Part shown: positions 61,001-64,000 of the stretch, piece after piece
Layout of the letters: every line of letters begins with the position of its first letter
Position numbering within the stretch: the stretch's first letter is position 1
The notes under the pieces: generated by a model
Databases searched by the model: none
The model's input: only the letters and a program-made list of their open reading frames with translations
Told to the model about the DNA's origin: nothing
Program-made: the position numbers and the translations under genes
Assembly (NCBI GenBank): GCA_903896675.1
Contig: CAITYU010000422.1
Coordinates: 1-64,000, forward strand
Origin: an uncultured Planctomycetaceae bacterium
GTDB lineage: Bacteria; Planctomycetota; Planctomycetia; Planctomycetales; Planctomycetaceae
Direction: 5' to 3'
DNA length: 64,000 nt

Positions 61001-62580
61001 CTTCCACCCGCCTGTCGACTCCCGGTGTGGGGCTGATCAGTCCGCCACCGCATCACGACATTTATTCGATCGAGGATCTGGCTCAGCTGATTTTCGACCT
61101 GAAGAACGCCAATCGCAGGGCTCGGATCAGTGTCAAGCTGGTATCTGAGGTGGGCGTCGGGACGATTGCTGCCGGCGTGGCCAAGGGGCATGCCGACAAC
61201 ATTCTGATTTCCGGATTTGAAGGAGGCACCGGTGCGTCGCCACTGACCAGCATCAAGCATGCTGGTCTGCCGTGGGAACTGGGGCTCGCTGAGACTCATC
61301 AGACACTCGTGATGAATGATCTGCGCAGTCGAGTGCGGCTGCAGACTGACGGTCAGTTGAAGACCGGCCGAGATGTGGCGATTGCGGCACTGCTGGGTGC
61401 AGAGGAGTTTGGTTTTGCGACGGCACCTCTGATTACTCTGGGCTGCATCATGATGCGCAAATGTCACCTGAATACCTGTCCTGTCGGCATTGCGACTCAG
61501 GACCCCGTCCTGCGAAAAAAATTCCAGGGTAAGCCTGAGCACGTCGTGAATTATCTGTTCATGGTGGCCGAGGAGACTCGGGAAATCATGGCCGAGCTGG
61601 GTTTCCGTACGATCAACGAAATGGTTGGTCGGGTGGATATGCTGGAACTGGATGAAAGTGTGACGCACTGGAAGGCGAAGTATCTGGATCTGACTCCGGT
61701 GCTGACTCCTGCCAGGAAGCCGCATCCGGGCGTGCAGACGTGGTGCACCATCGATCAGGATCATGCATTGAGCGGTGTGCGGGACATGGAGCTGCTTGAG
61801 CAGTGTCGTCCGGCGCTTGAGCAGCGCAAGCCGGTGCGGATCGACACGACGATTCGCAACATCGACCGGGCCTTCGGTACGATTCTGAGTAACGAAGTCA
61901 GTCGTGCCGCCGGTGCAGATGGTCTGCCTGCGGACACAATTCACATCCGCGCGGTGGGATCTGCCGGTCAGAGTGTGGGTGCATGGCTGGCGCAGGGTGT
62001 GACGCTGGAGATCGAGGGTGATGCGAATGACTATGCGGGCAAGGGCTTGTCCGGTGGTCGATTGATCATTTACCCGCCGAAGCAGGCTGGCTTTGCTGCA
62101 GAGAAGAATGTGCTGATCGGGAATGTGGCTCTGTACGGAGCAACGTCCGGTGAAGCGTATTTTCGCGGAGTGGCGGCTGAGCGGTTCTGTGTGCGTAATT
62201 CCGGGGCCACGGCTGTTATCGAGGGCGTGGGTGACCACGGTCTTGAGTACATGACGGGTGGTCGAGCGGTCGTGCTGGGACCGACCGGACGCAACTTTGC
62301 GGCTGGCATGTCGGGTGGTGTGGCGTGGGTGTACGACCCGCAGGACCGTTTCCTGACAAACTGCAATCTGGAAATGGTTGAGCTGGAGCGTGTGACTGAT
62401 GAAGCGGACGAAGCTGAGCTGCGAACGCTGATTGAGAACCACTACCGTTACACCGGATCCACCGTGGCGCGGCACATCCTTGACACGTGGAGCAGATCCC
62501 TGCCGCTGTTTCAGCGAGTCATGCCGACGGACTATCGGCGGGCATTGCAGGAGCTGGCTGCGGCTGGTACCACGAAATGA
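58006..62580 (+). CDS. gltB: Glutamate synthase large subunit
   Basis: 1524 residues, standard length. It makes glutamate from 2-oxoglutarate and glutamine. The N-terminal Ntn amidotransferase has its catalytic Cys at C35 in HENCGVGFVAHIKG after a propeptide of 34 residues. The central FMN domain (FSGAMSFGSISADSHESLA region, split; GEGGELPGHKV) and the cluster ligands in CIMMRKCHLNTCPVGIATQ follow, then the C-terminal GXGXG beta-helix (DYAGKGLSGGRLIIY). No gltD gene is adjacent, so the electron donor subunit or a ferredoxin must come from elsewhere. It is monocistronic and ends in a terminator shared with the convergent decarboxylase gene. Confidence 0.97.
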   Translation: MEDVRGNQYPAPYRPPFGAPEAHGLYDPQFEHENCGVGFVAHIKGQRSHQIIEDAATILRNMDHRGACGCESNTGDGAGMLTALPHRFLQRVARQQLGLELPQPGRYAAGIVFLPQDLQQREECRATVQQFIAEQGQICLGWRPLPVDFDAADIGLSARACAPAMEMLFIAAADGLDHEAFERQLFIIRKLSSHRLRNSSMSQALLFYICSLSTKLIIYKGMLTSHQVLPFFPDLQAEDFESHLAMVHSRFATNTFPSWDRAQPLRFMAHNGEINTVKGNSNWMFARQGLMHSDLFGEDIRKLFPIIEPHTSDSGCFDNALEMLYHSGRKLQEVVMMMVPEAWQNHQTMPEPRRAFYEYYSAVQEPWDGPASISFTDGRYIGATLDRNGLRPSRYYVTNDDRVLMASEVGVLQIDPANVRLKGRLQPGRMFLVDFEQGRIIDDEELKADMAERRPFQQWVSEQRIRLEELPRRTPPERLTGQELISRMQAFGYTAETMNFMLLPLIKADKDPIGSMGNDAALACLSDQPRMLYDYFHQIFAQVTNPPIDSIREEVIMSLECYIGPEANLLSPTAESCHRLLVPHPILTNHQMANLKGINYRGWKARVIDITYPFAEGIAGLRTALDRICAEAREAVREGYSLIVLSDRRVSAERVPVSSLLATGTVHHHLVRHEERAKIGLLVESGEAREVHHFCLLIGYGADAVNPYLALYALRHARLEGKLSDDWDDDRIVHAYRSGVAHGMLKVMAKMGISTLQSYKGAQIFEALGLGKEVIELCFAGTPSRIGGVGFDVLAEESLMRHHVGFPENPDSITTDLPNPGLYAYRRRGEQHAWNPHTIGRLQQAARQGDRNAYRDFASLVNRETTRACHLRGLLKFRKGSPVPLSEVEPAAEIVKRFCSGAMSFGSISADSHESLAIAMNRLGGKSNTGEGGERYDRFIPMENGDSRRSAIKQVASGRFGVTSWYLTNADELQIKIAQGAKPGEGGELPGHKVDKVIASTRLSTPGVGLISPPPHHDIYSIEDLAQLIFDLKNANRRARISVKLVSEVGVGTIAAGVAKGHADNILISGFEGGTGASPLTSIKHAGLPWELGLAETHQTLVMNDLRSRVRLQTDGQLKTGRDVAIAALLGAEEFGFATAPLITLGCIMMRKCHLNTCPVGIATQDPVLRKKFQGKPEHVVNYLFMVAEETREIMAELGFRTINEMVGRVDMLELDESVTHWKAKYLDLTPVLTPARKPHPGVQTWCTIDQDHALSGVRDMELLEQCRPALEQRKPVRIDTTIRNIDRAFGTILSNEVSRAAGADGLPADTIHIRAVGSAGQSVGAWLAQGVTLEIEGDANDYAGKGLSGGRLIIYPPKQAGFAAEKNVLIGNVALYGATSGEAYFRGVAAERFCVRNSGATAVIEGVGDHGLEYMTGGRAVVLGPTGRNFAAGMSGGVAWVYDPQDRFLTNCNLEMVELERVTDEADEAELRTLIENHYRYTGSTVARHILDTWSRSLPLFQRVMPTDYRRALQELAAAGTTK

Positions 62581-62591
62581 TCGACTGAACG

Positions 62592-62613
62592 ACCGGCGGT
62601 GAGAACCGCCGGT
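62592..62613. terminator. Bidirectional rho-independent terminator
   Basis: A perfect 9-bp stem, ACCGGCGGT (62592-62600) with ACCGCCGGT (62605-62613), has a GAGA tetraloop. It is followed on the plus strand by TTCCGTTTGGTTTTG. It lies 11 nt after the gltB stop and 30 nt before the end of the convergent decarboxylase gene. Confidence 0.85.
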
Positions 62614-62643
62614 TTCCGTTTGGTTTTGTAAATGTTCCGGTGG

Positions 62644-64000
62644 TCAGCGCAATTGCTGTCGGGCGCGCTCGATGGAATCGAGCACAGTCTGCACGTACTG
62701 CTGGTCCGAGAACGGGCTCATGATGTAGGACTTCAGTGCCACCACGGGTTGTCCGTAGTCGGTAACGCGGAATCTGTCGGTCATCGAAATGACGACCCCG
62801 TCGCCCTGCAGTGCTTCGGCATACATCAGCTGATACAATCGTCGGTTGTAGTCGTTGTGTCGCTGCAGGTGTTCCGCGCAGTCGGCGCGGGTCTGTTCCA
62901 GACGTGGCATTTCGAATGTGTCAACATCATCGGGATACACGCGGAACAGGGTGACAGGGCCGAAGTTTTCCGGATTCATGACACTGATGGCGGAGTGGGC
63001 AGTCAGGCGATTTCGCAGAGATTCGGCCATGGTGACAAGGTGCCCCAGCAGGCTTCGCAGACCGCTTTTTCCGAACAGCCGCAGTGCGGCCAGTGCGGCC
63101 ATGGGACCACTGCCGGATCGACTGGTTTCCAGCGTGAATCGACCTGGATTGTAGTCACCTGACTGAAACAGGTAGGGAGTTGCTGACTGATCGCGTGTGA
63201 TCAGTTTCAGATCGGCTGCGCTGGAGCTGATGAAGGCACTGCTGATGTAGGGGGCGAAGCCGGTTTTGTGATAATCAACGCCGATGGAGTCGGCGAGGTG
63301 CAGGTGTCTGATGCGCCGAATGGTGCCGGCCAGTGAACGCAGTGTGCGATCGGGGAACTGCAGCGGGTTGGAGGTGAAGTCATACTCCCGGAACACGCTC
63401 CATGCCCAGCCGATGACGGCATCGGCGTGAATGTGGGGCAGATAGTCGAGTGTGAATTCGTGGGCCAGTTGATCCCGGAGTTCGCGAATCTGGTCAAGTG
63501 CATCCAGTCCGAAGGCATCTGTCGTGCCCATGGTGGCGACGATTGCCGCGATACGCCGACCTTCGCTGAGCAATCGTCTCAATTCGCTCTCCAGCAGGCA
63601 GGTGCGGATTTCATTGTTGGGCGAGCTGGGGATGACGACGACCTGTTCCATTCCCAGTCCCAGCCATGCGGCGGCCGTACTGACGGCGTAGTGTGCCTGG
63701 TCGGAGCAGACGACAACGGGCGGCTGTCCGGTGATCCCGGAATGCAGTGAGCCGGGGACAGCTTTTTCAATTCCCAGTCGCAGGGCGTAGAGCAGCGTGC
63801 CAGTGCCTCCGAACGTGAAGACTCCGCCGGCCTGATCCGGATTGCATCCCAGCAGTTCAGCGGTGATGGTGATGGCTTCTGCTTCGGCGAGGGCGACTCC
63901 GCGTCCGGAGGCTTCACTGCACAGGTTGGGGTTGTAGATGGCTGGCAGCAGAGTGCCGAGGATTCCGGGAATGCAGGGTGGTGGCTGAACGTTGATCTGC
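62644..64000 (-). CDS. Group II pyridoxal-dependent decarboxylase (N-terminus beyond window)
   Basis: At least 452 codons, with the N-terminus beyond the right edge. The reverse strand continues in frame to the last base: IPGILGTLLPAIYNPNLCS, GVFTFGGTGTLLYALRLG (PLP-phosphate site), SDQAHYAVSTAAAWLGLG, then VATMGTTDAFGLDAL, HIHADAVIGWAWSVF and GVDYHKTGFAPY, with the PLP lysine in DYHK. These are fold-type I decarboxylases acting on Glu, aromatic amino acids or diaminobutyrate. Which applies here cannot be told. The C-terminal substrate-binding part is intact. It ends against the terminator shared with gltB. Confidence 0.9.
   Translation of the reverse strand, partial: QINVQPPPCIPGILGTLLPAIYNPNLCSEASGRGVALAEAEAITITAELLGCNPDQAGGVFTFGGTGTLLYALRLGIEKAVPGSLHSGITGQPPVVVCSDQAHYAVSTAAAWLGLGMEQVVVIPSSPNNEIRTCLLESELRRLLSEGRRIAAIVATMGTTDAFGLDALDQIRELRDQLAHEFTLDYLPHIHADAVIGWAWSVFREYDFTSNPLQFPDRTLRSLAGTIRRIRHLHLADSIGVDYHKTGFAPYISSAFISSSAADLKLITRDQSATPYLFQSGDYNPGRFTLETSRSGSGPMAALAALRLFGKSGLRSLLGHLVTMAESLRNRLTAHSAISVMNPENFGPVTLFRVYPDDVDTFEMPRLEQTRADCAEHLQRHNDYNRRLYQLMYAEALQGDGVVISMTDRFRVTDYGQPVVALKSYIMSPFSDQQYVQTVLDSIERARQQLR

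Noticed and set aside
60874..62475. 533-codon minus-strand ORF
   Set aside because: Antisense to gltB, which has all its domains.
1..64000. tRNA, rRNA, tmRNA or RNase P RNA genes
   Set aside because: I looked for T-loop and conserved core sequences and found none that form a plausible gene.

Overview
The window is chromosomal DNA of a bacterium that is almost certainly a planctomycete (phylum Planctomycetota). The main evidence is two DUF1559 proteins with prepilin-like N-termini, each next to a small carboxypeptidase-regulatory-like lipoprotein. Supporting evidence is a Ser/Thr kinase with a Hanks-type catalytic core, a Tat-exported Gfo/Idh/MocA oxidoreductase, a creatininase-family protein, a redoxin-cytochrome c-copper oxygenase fusion, and a J-like domain joined to an MshEN domain. 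The DNA is moderately GC-rich. Genes are dense and alternate strands in short operons, many joined by 4-bp ATGA or GTGA overlaps. I see no rRNA, tRNA, CRISPR array, transposase or phage gene.

Layout. 1-8.3 kb: a Ser/Thr kinase cut by the left edge, a three-block heptanucleotide repeat, creatininase, a J-like/MshEN membrane protein facing a pilin-like gene, a DUF374 acyltransferase, an isochorismatase-family hydrolase, a two-TM unknown, and a receiver/HD-GYP protein. 8.3-13.4 kb: a minus-strand operon folE - 8-TM protein - zinc-ribbon membrane protein - YdiJ-like FAD/Fe-S dehydrogenase. 13.7-21.3 kb: SDR, DUF1559 plus lipoprotein, a one-TM protein, PIG-L deacetylase, pterin-4a-carbinolamine dehydratase, then a LarA-like protein overlapping a B12/radical-SAM gene. 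21.4-25.9 kb: an AlbA_2/ATPase regulator with 21-bp repeats, a Gfo/Idh/MocA protein and a class IV aminotransferase. 25.9-33.5 kb: a giant ResB-CcsA fusion with a lipoprotein, exported cyclophilin, exported methyltransferase, nusB. 33.6-41.5 kb: a lipoprotein divergent from a second DUF1559 gene, an FHA protein, pyruvate carboxylase, an orphan DNA methyltransferase. 41.6-48 kb: a molybdate/tungstate-type ABC operon ending in a CitG-like gene, then an ABC-2 exporter pair. 48.1-54.2 kb: the redoxin/cytochrome/copper fusion, then murC-murB-ddl and an LpxL-like acyltransferase. 54.2-64 kb: a FixJ-type regulator behind a candidate structured RNA, recG, gltB and a PLP decarboxylase cut by the right edge.

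Functionally this is mostly core metabolism (anaplerosis, nitrogen assimilation, folate/pterin, peptidoglycan and lipid A, cytochrome c maturation) mixed with planctomycete surface and export proteins. The items most worth a second look are: the roughly 110-nt nested inverted-repeat leader starting just downstream of a -10-like box (54402-54524); the LarA-like/B12-radical-SAM pair; the tandem-ModA transporter coupled to a CitG-like gene; the heptamer blocks at 1431-1612; and the J-like/MshEN protein beside a pilin with a Gly/Tyr-rich tail. No single locus clearly forms a new defence or mobile system.
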